Source: Ostreococcus lucimarinus CCE9901
Taxonomy: Eukaryota; Chlorophyta; Mamiellophyceae; Mamiellales; Bathycoccaceae
Length of the DNA: 64,000 nucleotides
Assembly: GCF_000092065.1 (NCBI RefSeq)
Contig: NC_009357.1
Span: 918,988-982,987 of the forward strand
Direction of reading: 5' to 3'
Positions 35,333-44,825 of the stretch are shown piece after piece. The notes under the pieces are model-generated. The model was not told the DNA's origin. It worked only from the letters and a program-made list of their open reading frames with translations, and made no database searches. Each line of letters starts with the position of its first letter. Within the stretch, counting starts at the first letter, position 1. The position numbers and the translations under genes were made by a program.

Positions 35333-38197
35333 TCATCTTTCCCTGGGCGCCGCCGCGTAGGCGGCGTGCGCGCGCTTGAGGGAGAGGCCGCCGCGTTTTC
35401 TCGCAGACGTCGCATCGAACTCGCTCGCGCGACCGAGGAGTTCGGACTGTAAAGTCCTTCGATGCTGAGCCGAGCGCTCTAAGCGCTCGCTTACGTCGCG
35501 CAGCTCCGTTTCGAGATCTTTGATTCGTCGTACGTCTTCCGGACGCGACTCTCGCTTTTCGTACATCGCTCGCCACTTTGAGATTTCGGCGCGAGACGCC
35601 GAGAGCGCCTCATTCGCCACTTTCGCCGCCGATTCGTTCACGTCTTGCATGCGCGTGATGGTGATTTTGTGTTCTTTGCGCATCGAGTCGATCTCACTTT
35701 CGTGCGCGTACGCCGTAGCCACCGCGGCATCGCGCGACTTCTCCACGTCCATTGCTCGCTCGAGCTCCGCCGCGCCGAGCTCTTCTCTCGCTCGACGAAG
35801 TTGACTTCGCAAACTCTCGCGCTCGAGCTCGAGCGTCGTGCTCACTGCGATGCACGATTCGAGCTTAGTCTCGTACTCGCGCTCGAGACGTTCGAGATCT
35901 CTCGCGTACTCGTCCGTCGCGCATTTCAATTCCTGCGCCTGGTTTGCCGCCGCCTTTTCCGCGCGATCCGCCTCGCGCGCGTCGTGTTGCGCCTCCACCT
36001 CGCGCACGGCCAATCGAACGGCCTCAGCCATGGAATGTTTCAGCTGCTTCGCGTGTTCCTCGTCCATCATCTCTACGCGCTCACGATGCGAAGCCGTGAG
36101 GCGCTCGATTTCGCAAACGTGCGTCGCGCTGAGCGACTCGAGACGATGATTACAGTCTGCTTGCAGCTCACTCACCGCGCGATCACGCTCGAATGCCATG
36201 GTTTCTAATTGTTTGGCGTGTTGTCGGTTGATGTCGTCGATCTCTTCGCGCAACTCGCGCTCGTTTGCATGATACGCTTCGGATACGTTTGCCACCGCGC
36301 GCGCGACGTCGCCTTTCGCCTTCATCTCCATCTCAGTCATCAAGCGCTCCATGGCACTCTCGTGCGTGCGATGAGATTCTTCAATCGCAATCTGAACGTT
36401 CTCTTTCGTCTTGCGTTCCCAAAGAGCGTTCGTGCGGTTGATCTCGTCCCTCAGCTTTTGGTCGGCGAAGGATCGCTCGGATTCGTACTCGAGCTCTCGC
36501 TCGCTCATTTTCTTCTCCAATTTGTGCGTCAACGCCTCTACAGCGTTTAAAGCAAGTTTTGAGTCACGTATTTGATCGACCAGATGAGTCTCTTTAGCCT
36601 CCGCGCTTGACTTGATGCGTTCCATCTCAGCCGAGAGCGTTTGATGCCGCGCTTCGTACGTTTCCACGACGTCGTTCGCTTTAGATTCCCGCGATGTCGC
36701 GCACTCGAGCGAGCTTTCCAATCGCAGTTTCTCGTCTTTCCATTCGTTTTCTTTCCGTAACCACGCCGCGTTGAGCGCGCTGATCGCTTCCTCGTGTCGC
36801 GATTCCGCCACGTCGGCGCGCTCGGCGAATTCAGCTAACGCGCGCGCGTGATTCGCAGAATGTTCGACTTCCATCGCCTTAATGCGAGCTTCGTACGAAT
36901 TCACGAGTTCGTTTGTTTCAGACTCAGCCTTTTCATTTCGCTCCTCCAAATCGCTCAACAGTTTTTTCAGTCTTTCCTCACCGTCTCTCGTAGCCAACTC
37001 GACGACGCTTTCGTTGCGCCGAATCGTCGCGCGCAAGTCGTAAATCGTTTCCTCCAACTCGTGCACGTGCTCCGCATGCGCCGTGCTCATCGCTGCTTGC
37101 GATTGTTGTTCGGTTTCAATGTTTTCGCGCAGTTTCGTACGCTCTTCGATGCTCGTCGCGTACGCCTCTTGCGACTCACTTAATTTCCGCGCGAGATCAA
37201 TCTCGCTCGCAATGAGACGATCCAAGCGTGCGCGCATGTCGCCGATCGTCGCAGTTTTATTCGTCAACTCCGTTCGCAGACCGATCACGGTCTTTTCGCG
37301 CTCATTCGCGCTCGCACTTAGCTCGTCCAGCGATCGGCGACAGGTTTCGTGCGCTCTTTGCGTGCATTCGAGTTCCGATGCCGTCTCGGCGAGCGATTTC
37401 TCCACGAACTCGTACGCCGATCTTTGCCTATCGTACTTTTCGCGCGCCAAAGCACGTTCACGATCGAGCGAGTCTTTGTGGTCCTTTTGAACGCGTTCTA
37501 GCTCGATGGTTTTGTCGCACATTTCCTTCTTGACGCGTTCTACGCGCGCCTCGGCCTCGGCGTTGACTTTCTCCATCTCTGCCGCGTGCGCCGCGCGCAA
37601 CGCTTCGATTTCTCGCGCGAATTCTTTCTCCATTTGGCCGCGTTCGTTGCGTTCGAAACGTAAATCGTTCATAAGCTCTTCTTCGACGGCTCGAGCGTTC
37701 TCCACGATGCGCATTCGCGCCTCCATCTCCGCTCGAAGCGCCTCTTCGCGCGCTCTCTCCGTCGCCTCGCGATCGCGCTCGCAAGCCGCCTTCACGGTTG
37801 CGATTCTCACCTTGGTCTGCGCCTCGCGATTCTCATCTCGCGTCCGAAACTCTTTCGCCGCGAGTCTTAGCCGCGATTTCATCGCCGCCGTCACCTCCCT
37901 TCGCTCCTCGTTCGCGCACAATCGCATCGCGTCCGCCACCGCGCTTCGCGCCAACGCCCCGCGAGCGTCATCCTCGGCTCGTTCGCGCGCGCTCGCCTCT
38001 CTGTATATCGCGTTCGATGCCTCGTATCGCGTCAGCGCGATATCTCGCGCGAATGACTCCAGCGCGCTCGCTTTTTCCCGTTCGTGCGCGTCGCACGCCG
38101 TGTGCAGTTCGCACACCACCTCGGTTAATCGAGCAATTTTACGCGACGCCGCGGCGACGTCGCTCGAGTCGTCGTTCGCGTCGCCGTGGACTTGCAT
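35333..38197 (-). CDS. Long coiled-coil protein, FAM184-like
   Basis: 954 residues from the ATG at 38197; the frame is open to 38833 but that part overlaps the CLC gene. Nearly the whole protein is heptad-rich coiled coil. The N-terminus, ASRKIARLTEVVCELHTACD followed by AHEREKASALESF, resembles the opening of the FAM184 domain (a KIAQLTKVIYALN-type start in animals). Many Arg/Glu-rich segments such as REVTAAMKSRL and EREKTVIGLRTEL follow, and the C-terminus is basic (KRGGLSLKRAHAAYA). The protein is probably a cytoskeletal or centrosomal scaffold, but no function is established for FAM184. It is divergent from the CLC gene with 199 bases between starts. Confidence 0.6.
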   Translation of the reverse strand: MQVHGDANDDSSDVAAASRKIARLTEVVCELHTACDAHEREKASALESFARDIALTRYEASNAIYREASARERAEDDARGALARSAVADAMRLCANEERREVTAAMKSRLRLAAKEFRTRDENREAQTKVRIATVKAACERDREATERAREEALRAEMEARMRIVENARAVEEELMNDLRFERNERGQMEKEFAREIEALRAAHAAEMEKVNAEAEARVERVKKEMCDKTIELERVQKDHKDSLDRERALAREKYDRQRSAYEFVEKSLAETASELECTQRAHETCRRSLDELSASANEREKTVIGLRTELTNKTATIGDMRARLDRLIASEIDLARKLSESQEAYATSIEERTKLRENIETEQQSQAAMSTAHAEHVHELEETIYDLRATIRRNESVVELATRDGEERLKKLLSDLEERNEKAESETNELVNSYEARIKAMEVEHSANHARALAEFAERADVAESRHEEAISALNAAWLRKENEWKDEKLRLESSLECATSRESKANDVVETYEARHQTLSAEMERIKSSAEAKETHLVDQIRDSKLALNAVEALTHKLEKKMSERELEYESERSFADQKLRDEINRTNALWERKTKENVQIAIEESHRTHESAMERLMTEMEMKAKGDVARAVANVSEAYHANERELREEIDDINRQHAKQLETMAFERDRAVSELQADCNHRLESLSATHVCEIERLTASHRERVEMMDEEHAKQLKHSMAEAVRLAVREVEAQHDAREADRAEKAAANQAQELKCATDEYARDLERLEREYETKLESCIAVSTTLELERESLRSQLRRAREELGAAELERAMDVEKSRDAAVATAYAHESEIDSMRKEHKITITRMQDVNESAAKVANEALSASRAEISKWRAMYEKRESRPEDVRRIKDLETELRDVSERLERSAQHRRTLQSELLGRASEFDATSARKRGGLSLKRAHAAYAAAPRER

Positions 38198-38396
38198 CGT
38201 CGATCGTCGACGGGACGGGGTCGAGATCGCGCGTTCGAGACGACGTCGCTCTCGAGTTCGCGCGCCGCGACGCGCGTCGGTGTGTGTCGCGCGTCCCGTC
38301 GAGTCAACAAGTTGTTTGTTGACTCGCGCGAGACACGAACCGTCACGAAAGCGGGCCGAGACGCGTCCAGACGTCGGCGCGAGACACGACGACGCG

Positions 38397-40934
38397 ATGA
38401 CGAGCGATGGCGCCGCGCCGACGACGCCGAACGAAGACGAGCTCGCGCTCCGCGAACCTCTCGTCGGTGGAGCGACCGCGATCGAGTCGGGGTACGACAG
38501 CGACGTCGACGTTCCCGCGGACGCCTCGGCGTCCGTGCCCGAGGCGAGAAGAGAGGAAGAACCGACGACACCAGCCACGCCACCGCGACGAGTGAACTTT
38601 CGAGGGTTCACCGCGCGCACGCAGTCGTTGTATCTCGGCACGGAACGAACGTTGAGTACGCAAACGACGGATTCGGGCGCCCCGGAGGACGCGGTGGAGA
38701 GTTTGGATTTTGCCGACGTCGATTCCCATTGGGCGCGGCGCGCGCGCGGACGCGGCGTCTTCTCCAAAGTTTCGGCGAAGTGGATCGTGGCGGCGTTCAT
38801 CGGTGTCGGTGTCGGTACGATTGCGTTTCTCATCGATGTCTCGGTGCTCTATGCATACCGAGGTCGCGGGAAGCTGTTCGAAGTGTGTCGCCGACGCGTC
38901 CATCTGGCGTTGGCGATGTTTGCGTACGGCGGTGTCGGCGTCGCACTCGCCGCGATCGCTGGGGCTCTCACGACGTACGTCGCGCCGCGAGCCAAGGGTG
39001 CAGGGGTGCACTACGTCATGGCAATGTTGAACGGAATATACATTCCGAAAGCGTTCGATGCGTCGACGCTTTGGGTTAAAGCTGTAGCCACGATCGCTGC
39101 GGTATCGTCAGGACTTATGATCGGTCCGGAAGGGCCATTGGTACATGTGGGCGCTGCTATTGCGATGCAATTTACGCACGGAGCGTCTTCTGGTATGGCG
39201 GACCTCTTTCAATCGGACCTCGACCGCTCTGACTTCATATCCGCGGGCGCTGCGGCCGGGATCGCCGCCGCGTTTGGCGCGCCCATCGGCGGGGTATTGT
39301 TTTCGTTGGAGGAAGCGAGCACGTTTTGGAGAGAGAGCACGACGCGCCGCGCGCTGTTTTCGGCGAGCATCGCCACTTTTGTCCTCGCACTGGCTCGCGC
39401 GGTGTTTCTGGAAGGATCGGCGGCTTCAGAACATACGCAAATGAAAAATCCTGGCTTGCTTCGTGTGGGCGATTTCGATTCGACGTACTTTTTGATAGAG
39501 CTGCCGTTCTACGCCGCCCTCGCCGGCACGTGCGGTGTGATCTCAGGCATCGTGACAAAGTCAATCATCTTTGTGTCCACCAACTACACCCCGCAGCGAA
39601 ACGAACGTCGGCTTGCGCAAGTCGTTCTTGTCTCCCTGGCGTGCGTCGTAATGTTTTTCGGCGTCGCCGCCGCAGGAAAGTGCGTGACAGAGACCCCCGG
39701 TGAAGTGTCGAGATGGAGTGAAGCGTCGATACGATTGTGGTGCGCCGAAGGTGAATACGCGGACTTGGGTTCGATTCTACTGGGCAACAAAAACGATGTC
39801 ATCGCCTGGGTCCTCGGGTCGCCGGCAAAGGCGCACACTTTACACGCGTTGCTACTATCTTTCGCGACGACGCTCATCTCTCTGATCATGGCTGCGAACC
39901 TTTTCGTACCCGCTGGGCTGTTCATGCCCACAATTCTGTGGGGTTCGTTGCTCGGGCGAGCGGCGGCAATCGTCGTCGAGCACTCTTTGAGCCCGCTCGG
40001 CGATTTACGCGTGAATCCACACGCGTACGCGCTCGTCGGCGCCACCGCCGCGCTTGCTGGCACGTTTCGAGCCACGATTTCCGTCGTAATCATCGTGTTA
40101 GAGGGCGTCGGGAAGAGTGCGTTTCTATTCCCGCTCCTCATCGCCGTTGCGGGCGCAAATTTGGCGTCGCGACTATTTGGGGCGAGTCTTTACGAGGAAC
40201 AACTCGTGCGCTCGAAGATTCCATTTTTGCACGCCAAGCCGCCGAAAGCGCTCCTGGACGACTCCATCACAGCCTTCGATGTGTGCGCGCGCGACGTCGT
40301 CGCTTTCAAGGCGATCGAAAAAGTGAGTGCGATCGAAGAAGCTTTGGCCCAAACGACGCACAACGGATTCCCGATTCTCAGCGCGAAAGGCAAACGCGTC
40401 ATCGGCGTCATCCTTCGCAAGCAACTGCTCGTGCTCTTATCTCGCCGAGCGTTCGTGGAGAATCTCGTCCACGCGCCCGTGTTGAACTCATCAGCCATGG
40501 AAGAAGGTCACGACGACGACTCCGTGCTCGGCGGCCGAACGCCCGACGACGTCGTTTCGCTTCGCGTCGCCGAGTATTGCGCCGAGCTCACCAGAGTCAT
40601 GCGAGGCTTCCATCATCGTTCGAGCAGTTCTCGTCACGGTCGTCGCGCTGAGTCTTCCATCATCGCTCGACTCGGTCTCACCGACGTCGAGCGCGAGCGT
40701 CGTTGCGATCTGGGCGTCTTCATGGCGTTATCTCCCGCCTCCATCGCCGCCGACGCGCGCGCGAGAGACGCGTACGTCCTCTTCACTCGTCTCAGTCTTC
40801 GCCATCTGTGCGTCGTCGACGCCGCCACCGGCGCCATTCGCGGCATCATCACTCGTCACGATTTGTTCGACGCCGCGGAATCTGTCGATCGCTCGCTTCA
40901 TCACTCCGTTTCGTCTTCTTCGATTTTGTTGTAA
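38397..40934 (+). CDS. CLC-family anion channel/transporter with CBS domains
   Basis: 845 residues from the ATG at 38397. An acidic N-terminus with a dileucine-like DELALREPL precedes about 10-12 TM helices. CLC motifs: the gating glutamate in GPEGPLVHVGA, the proton-path glutamate region GGVLFSLEEASTFW, and GLFMPTILWGSLLGR. The first filter motif, normally GSGIPE, reads GAGVHYVMAMLNG, so the Ser and Pro are replaced. Two cytosolic CBS-like parts follow (TTHNGFPILSAKGKRVIGVI; LRHLCVVDAATGAIRGIITRHDL). Retained glutamates favour an anion/H+ exchanger on an internal membrane. A 53-base tandem duplication covers the stop codon. Confidence 0.92.
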   Translation: MTSDGAAPTTPNEDELALREPLVGGATAIESGYDSDVDVPADASASVPEARREEEPTTPATPPRRVNFRGFTARTQSLYLGTERTLSTQTTDSGAPEDAVESLDFADVDSHWARRARGRGVFSKVSAKWIVAAFIGVGVGTIAFLIDVSVLYAYRGRGKLFEVCRRRVHLALAMFAYGGVGVALAAIAGALTTYVAPRAKGAGVHYVMAMLNGIYIPKAFDASTLWVKAVATIAAVSSGLMIGPEGPLVHVGAAIAMQFTHGASSGMADLFQSDLDRSDFISAGAAAGIAAAFGAPIGGVLFSLEEASTFWRESTTRRALFSASIATFVLALARAVFLEGSAASEHTQMKNPGLLRVGDFDSTYFLIELPFYAALAGTCGVISGIVTKSIIFVSTNYTPQRNERRLAQVVLVSLACVVMFFGVAAAGKCVTETPGEVSRWSEASIRLWCAEGEYADLGSILLGNKNDVIAWVLGSPAKAHTLHALLLSFATTLISLIMAANLFVPAGLFMPTILWGSLLGRAAAIVVEHSLSPLGDLRVNPHAYALVGATAALAGTFRATISVVIIVLEGVGKSAFLFPLLIAVAGANLASRLFGASLYEEQLVRSKIPFLHAKPPKALLDDSITAFDVCARDVVAFKAIEKVSAIEEALAQTTHNGFPILSAKGKRVIGVILRKQLLVLLSRRAFVENLVHAPVLNSSAMEEGHDDDSVLGGRTPDDVVSLRVAEYCAELTRVMRGFHHRSSSSRHGRRAESSIIARLGLTDVERERRCDLGVFMALSPASIAADARARDAYVLFTRLSLRHLCVVDAATGAIRGIITRHDLFDAAESVDRSLHHSVSSSSILL

Positions 40935-40991
40935 CTCCCGATCGCTCGCTTCATCACTCCGTTTCGTCTTCTTCGATTTTGTTGTAACTCC
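40886..40991 (+). repeat. 53-base perfect tandem duplication spanning the CLC stop codon
   Basis: Bases 40886-40938 are repeated at once as 40939-40991 with no difference seen. The first copy contains the last 15 or so codons and the TAA (40932-40934); the second copy lies entirely in the 3' untranslated region, so the protein is unchanged. Confidence 0.97.
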
Positions 40992-41045
40992 GCCTCGCGA
41001 CTCGCGAAATCCCTCAGTGCGCGCCTCGCCTCGCCGCGGTGTGTC

Positions 41046-41518
41046 ATGAGCACCACGTTCGCCCAACGTTGGTTACGACCGGAGGTGCGTCAAGGCTCGA
41101 GACGACGACCGTGGAGGACGCCGGACGCGTCGCGCGGAGCGCACGGCGCAGAGCGCGTCGTCACCCGTCGTCCGCGCGCGATCTTCGCGCGGCGCCGTAC
41201 CCTAAACGATCACGACGACTGACGACGTCCCGTCCTCGTTCGCGCGCGCAGGTGTACCCGATCTTCGCCGCCATCGGTGGAGCCGTGGGATTGTGTGGAT
41301 TCTTCTGCACCCGCCAACTCGTCGCGAGCCCGGGGTTCACGGCGGCGAAATCTCGACGCATGGCTGGGATCCTCGAGACAAAGGCTGACTTTGACGAAGG
41401 GAAAAATTGGCGCGACCACCGCGTGCGACGATTCCTGCGCTCGATGTACGGCGGTAAAGGACACGGACCGCAAATTTTCCCCGGTTTGAACGAATCTTTC
41501 GGCGGAGGACAACACTAG
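41046..41518 (+). CDS. B12D-family small mitochondrial membrane protein, two exons
   Basis: Join 41046-41084 and 41252-41518, 101 residues. Exon 1 encodes only MSTTFAQRWLRPE; exon 2 continues VYPIFAAIGGAVGLCGFFCT, a single TM helix, then FDEGKNWRDHRVRRFLRSMY. The junction RPE/VYP restores the conserved plant B12D start. Donor GAG|GTGCGT, branch CTGAC (41219-41223), acceptor CGCAG, phase 0. B12D proteins sit in the mitochondrial inner membrane and respond to oxygen stress in plants; NDUFA4-like complex I/IV subunits share this fold. The tail QIFPGLNESFGGGQH is not part of the usual family. Confidence 0.82.
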
Positions 41519-41767
41519 AGGACGCGAACGCGCGAGCGAGCGACCAAACGAACGCGTCGAGCGCGACGACGGAGGGGCGCGTCGGATATCCGTCGCGATC
41601 GCGTTCGCTCGTCGCCGCGATGCGTCGTCGACGATCGATGAGTTCGATCGATACTAGCACTGTAATATACCCAACCAAGCACCACACGCCGCGCGACGAC
41701 CCCGCGCGAGCGAGGCGCGCGTCGCCGCAGTTGTCGAAGCGCCGCGCGAGCCGCGCGGCGCCCGGCG

Positions 41768-43066
41768 ATGTTCGTCACCGCGACGTCGTCGCCAGCCGCG
41801 CGCGTCTCGGCTCCGAACGCGCGCTCGCGGTGTTCTCAGCGCGCCGTCGCGCGCGCCGCGTCGTCGCCCGCGAGCACGTCGACGCGACGCGTGGACGATG
41901 AAAACGAAAACGCGTCGTCGTCGGTTGAGTTCATCTTGGCGACGCTCGGCGCGGCGACGACGTGCGCGTGCGGGACGAACGCGGATGGAGTGCGAGGTTT
42001 ATTCGCGTCGCGAGACGTGCGACGCGGGGAGACGCTGTTGGAGGCGTCGCTCGACGCGCACGCCGTGGTGGACGACCCGAGCGGAGACGCGCCGTGGTCG
42101 AGGCAACTGGCGCGAAGACTCGTCGAAGAACGACGACGCGCGTCGACGGATTTCATGCGGCGCTACGTGTCGAGTTTACCGCAAATGGGCGATGGACCGG
42201 CGATCGGGCTGGCGAACGACGCGCGGTGCGTCGAGGCGTTACGCGACGTCTGGGATTGCACCGAAGCCGTCGCGGATATGACGACGTTCGCGCGACAAAT
42301 CGAAGACTCGTTCGCTCTCGAACGCGCGCTCGATTCAAGCCTGAGTGAAGACGAATGGCGATGGGCGGTGTCGTTAGTGCACTCGCGCACGTTTCGTCTC
42401 GAGGACGAGCGTGGACGGCGACCGACGCGACGCGCGCTCGTGGCCGGGGCGGATTTAATCAACCACTCTAGCGTCCCCGAAGACGTGAACTGCGATTGGG
42501 TGGCGAACGACGCCGATGTATTCTTCATATCCGCCACGAAAGACGTTCGCAAGGGTGAAGAATTTTTTCTGTCGTACGGTGAACAGTGCGATCGGCACTT
42601 TGCGTTATTTTACGGGTTTCTTCCGCGGCGGAACTCGTTCAACCGAGTGAAACTGTTCAACAACGGCCGCGAGGCGCTGGATTGGTATCGAAAGCTGTGC
42701 GGCGCCGACGCCGCGGACGATATCTGGAACCGAGAGAGCGAGCGCGTGGTGAAAATGGTGTGCGACAAGTACGGAAAATATACGTTAGATAAGAAATCCG
42801 GACTTCGACGACGAGTGATTCAAGATTTGTATCTCGGCGAAGGCTGCGTCGTGAGTGATTCGATGCTCCTTTTGTTCAACGAAATGTGTGGCGACGAAGA
42901 GATGGCGATCGCGGCGATACGAACGCGCGCGGAAGAGTTGAAGACAAAAATGGTAAGCGCGACGGGTAAAATAGAGACCGGTATCGCGGTGTTAGATGCG
43001 TACTCGCAAGGGCTCGTCCGCGATTATCGCTCTAGAAAAATAGACATTCTCGACGCCGTGATTTGA
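41768..43066 (+). CDS. SET-domain protein methyltransferase, Rubisco LSMT/SETD3-SETD6 type, organelle-targeted
   Basis: 432 residues. A Ser/Ala/Arg-rich transit peptide (~50 residues) is followed by a split SET domain: GVRGLFASRDVRRGETLL (N-SET), WRWAVSLVHSRTF (inserted i-SET), ADLINHSSVP (the NHS SAM-binding core) and GEEFFLSYGEQCDRHFALFYGFLP with the catalytic Tyr. The C-terminal helical substrate-binding lobe is present. Members methylate lysines of Rubisco large subunit, fructose bisphosphate aldolase or other non-histone proteins. Substrate not decidable. It runs toward a second SET gene of the same class. Confidence 0.88.
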   Translation: MFVTATSSPAARVSAPNARSRCSQRAVARAASSPASTSTRRVDDENENASSSVEFILATLGAATTCACGTNADGVRGLFASRDVRRGETLLEASLDAHAVVDDPSGDAPWSRQLARRLVEERRRASTDFMRRYVSSLPQMGDGPAIGLANDARCVEALRDVWDCTEAVADMTTFARQIEDSFALERALDSSLSEDEWRWAVSLVHSRTFRLEDERGRRPTRRALVAGADLINHSSVPEDVNCDWVANDADVFFISATKDVRKGEEFFLSYGEQCDRHFALFYGFLPRRNSFNRVKLFNNGREALDWYRKLCGADAADDIWNRESERVVKMVCDKYGKYTLDKKSGLRRRVIQDLYLGEGCVVSDSMLLLFNEMCGDEEMAIAAIRTRAEELKTKMVSATGKIETGIAVLDAYSQGLVRDYRSRKIDILDAVI

Positions 43067-43110
43067 GGCGACTGTACATACAATTGTTTACATTTCGCGC
43101 CCTATTGCGT

Positions 43111-43230
43111 CACCGCCCAGTTACGTCGATATTAGCGTTTTCGTCGCGTCATCGATCCAAGATCCGGTTTTTAACACCACCCAGTTACGTCGATATTAGC
43201 GTTTTCGTCGCGTCATCGATCCAAGATCCG
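43111..43230. repeat. ~56-base duplicated segment at the 3' end of the second SET gene
   Basis: Bases 43111-43166 and 43175-43230 match except for one base (CACCG versus CACCA). Copy 43175-43230 contains the last codons and stop (43185-43187) of the minus-strand SET gene; the other copy lies just downstream of it in the 118-base convergent gap. An 8-base spacer separates them, giving a period of 64. Confidence 0.95.
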
Positions 43231-44750
43231 TTTTTGAGCAGACTTTCTTCCGTGAGCACGCCTTGGACGGCCGCAAAAGTGCTCTTCGCTCCGGTACGAA
43301 GACGCTTCGCCGTGCGGAAACGCGCCGCGAACTCGCCGCCGACGGCTTCAGCCGTTCGCTCGAGCTCGGCAATCTCCGCGTCCGTGGCACCACAGACGAA
43401 TGCTTCCACTTGAGTAAGCAACCACGCGACGTATCGTCCCGCTCGCCGACGCGTTTCCGGCTTGAAACTAAACAACGAGCCGTCACCGCCGCCGTTCGAT
43501 GCGATCACCGCGGACGCGGCGACGGCGACGACTTCGTCCGCGTCGCAACACATGAGACCAGCGATACCACCGAGCACTTTTGGATTCCCTCGCATCGTGA
43601 GCACGAACGATAGTTCCTCGCCCTCGTTTAAGCCCAAAGCGCCGCACCGCTCGAGGAGTCTGCGTCTCAGCGCGGCGGTTTCTTCTCTATCTTCCTTCGC
43701 TACGGCGTTCAATCCGTTCGCGAACACAGTGTCTGGTAAGTTGAAAACGACCGAGCAATCGCCGTGCGACGGCGTCGAAGGTACGAATCCGTACCACAAC
43801 CACATTTCCTCATTCGACAGTTCGCCGTACGTCCAGCGCAAAGCTTGACCTTTCGCTACGTCGCGTGTCGTCTTCCAAATAGATTCGCCGACGTCATTCG
43901 ATTCGATGCTGACATTCGGCCCGTCGTCGCTGTCGTCGCTCGTGCTCGTGGGCGAGTGATTGAGCACGTCGCAAACGGGTACGAGACATCGCTTACGCTC
44001 GATGACGTCCGTTCCAGACTTTTTCACCGCGAACGTAATCGCTCGACTGCGCACCATAGACCACGCCCAAGCGAATTCGAGATCCTCCAACGCCGGCTCG
44101 TCGCTCATTTTAGCGACAATCTGTCTCGCGTCGGCGCATGACATCGCAAATTCTCGTCGCGCCGCGTCCACCTGGTCGACGAAGTGGAGCGAGAGCATCG
44201 GCACAAGCGCTTCCAACGATTCGTCCTCGTACAGCGCGGGCGTGTCCGCCGCCTCTTTCGGGAGCGACAACGCGTACGCCCCCAAAGCCGAACGTTCGGG
44301 ATATCGTTTCGCAAAAACCAACATGAGTGCCATCGGGACGTCATCGCTCACGAGTCTTTGTACTTCGCCTTCGTACGCAGAAATCGCCGCGTTTGCGCCG
44401 AAAGCGTCGTCGCTCCGCGCGTACGTGGCGTCGAACGCCGTCGACGACAGCGCGCGCGTCATGATGGGCGTGTCGGCCGGGATGTGGACTTTTGCCACGA
44501 CGCCGCACACGCCTTCTTCGCTCTCGACGCCCCCGATGTCGACTAAATCGTCGCGCGTTCGCGTCCCGTCTCCCGCCGCCGCCTCGCACAGACGAACGAA
44601 TCGCGCACCGTCGTCGACGGTCGCGTGCGCGCGCGCGCGACGCGCGCGAGGAGACGTCGACGCAAACGAAGATGAACTCGCACGTCGCGCGTCGTTCGCG
44701 ACGCGCACGACGTCGCGCGCGAGAGAGGTCGTCGCGAACGCCACAGCCAT
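43185..44750 (-). CDS. SET-domain protein methyltransferase, second Rubisco LSMT-like gene
   Basis: 521 residues from the ATG at 44750. The first ~45 residues look like a transit peptide (MAVAFATTSLARDVV). SET features: VCGVVAKVHIPADTPIM, FAWAWSMVRSRAI (i-SET), PVCDVLNHSPTS (the NHS core) and KGQALRWTYGELSNEEMWLWYGFVP. The Tyr in RWTYGELSN occupies the catalytic place. It differs widely from the convergent SET gene at 41768, so the pair is not a recent duplicate. The substrate is unknown but probably plastid proteins. It is divergent from the SDR gene with 75 bases between starts. Confidence 0.85.
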   Translation of the reverse strand: MAVAFATTSLARDVVRVANDARRASSSSFASTSPRARRARAHATVDDGARFVRLCEAAAGDGTRTRDDLVDIGGVESEEGVCGVVAKVHIPADTPIMTRALSSTAFDATYARSDDAFGANAAISAYEGEVQRLVSDDVPMALMLVFAKRYPERSALGAYALSLPKEAADTPALYEDESLEALVPMLSLHFVDQVDAARREFAMSCADARQIVAKMSDEPALEDLEFAWAWSMVRSRAITFAVKKSGTDVIERKRCLVPVCDVLNHSPTSTSDDSDDGPNVSIESNDVGESIWKTTRDVAKGQALRWTYGELSNEEMWLWYGFVPSTPSHGDCSVVFNLPDTVFANGLNAVAKEDREETAALRRRLLERCGALGLNEGEELSFVLTMRGNPKVLGGIAGLMCCDADEVVAVAASAVIASNGGGDGSLFSFKPETRRRAGRYVAWLLTQVEAFVCGATDAEIAELERTAEAVGGEFAARFRTAKRLRTGAKSTFAAVQGVLTEESLLKNGSWIDDATKTLIST

Positions 44751-44825
44751 GGCGTCAAAAAGTGTCGCGTCGTCTTGCGACGACGCTCGCCGACGCGCGA
44801 GGACACGCGGGCGAACGCGCGAGCG

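Noticed and set aside
37506-38396. Upstream in-frame extension of the CLC reading frame
   Set aside because: It lies antisense to the 5' part of the coiled-coil gene, and its sequence is low-complexity without CLC features; the ATG at 38397 gives a normal N-terminus.
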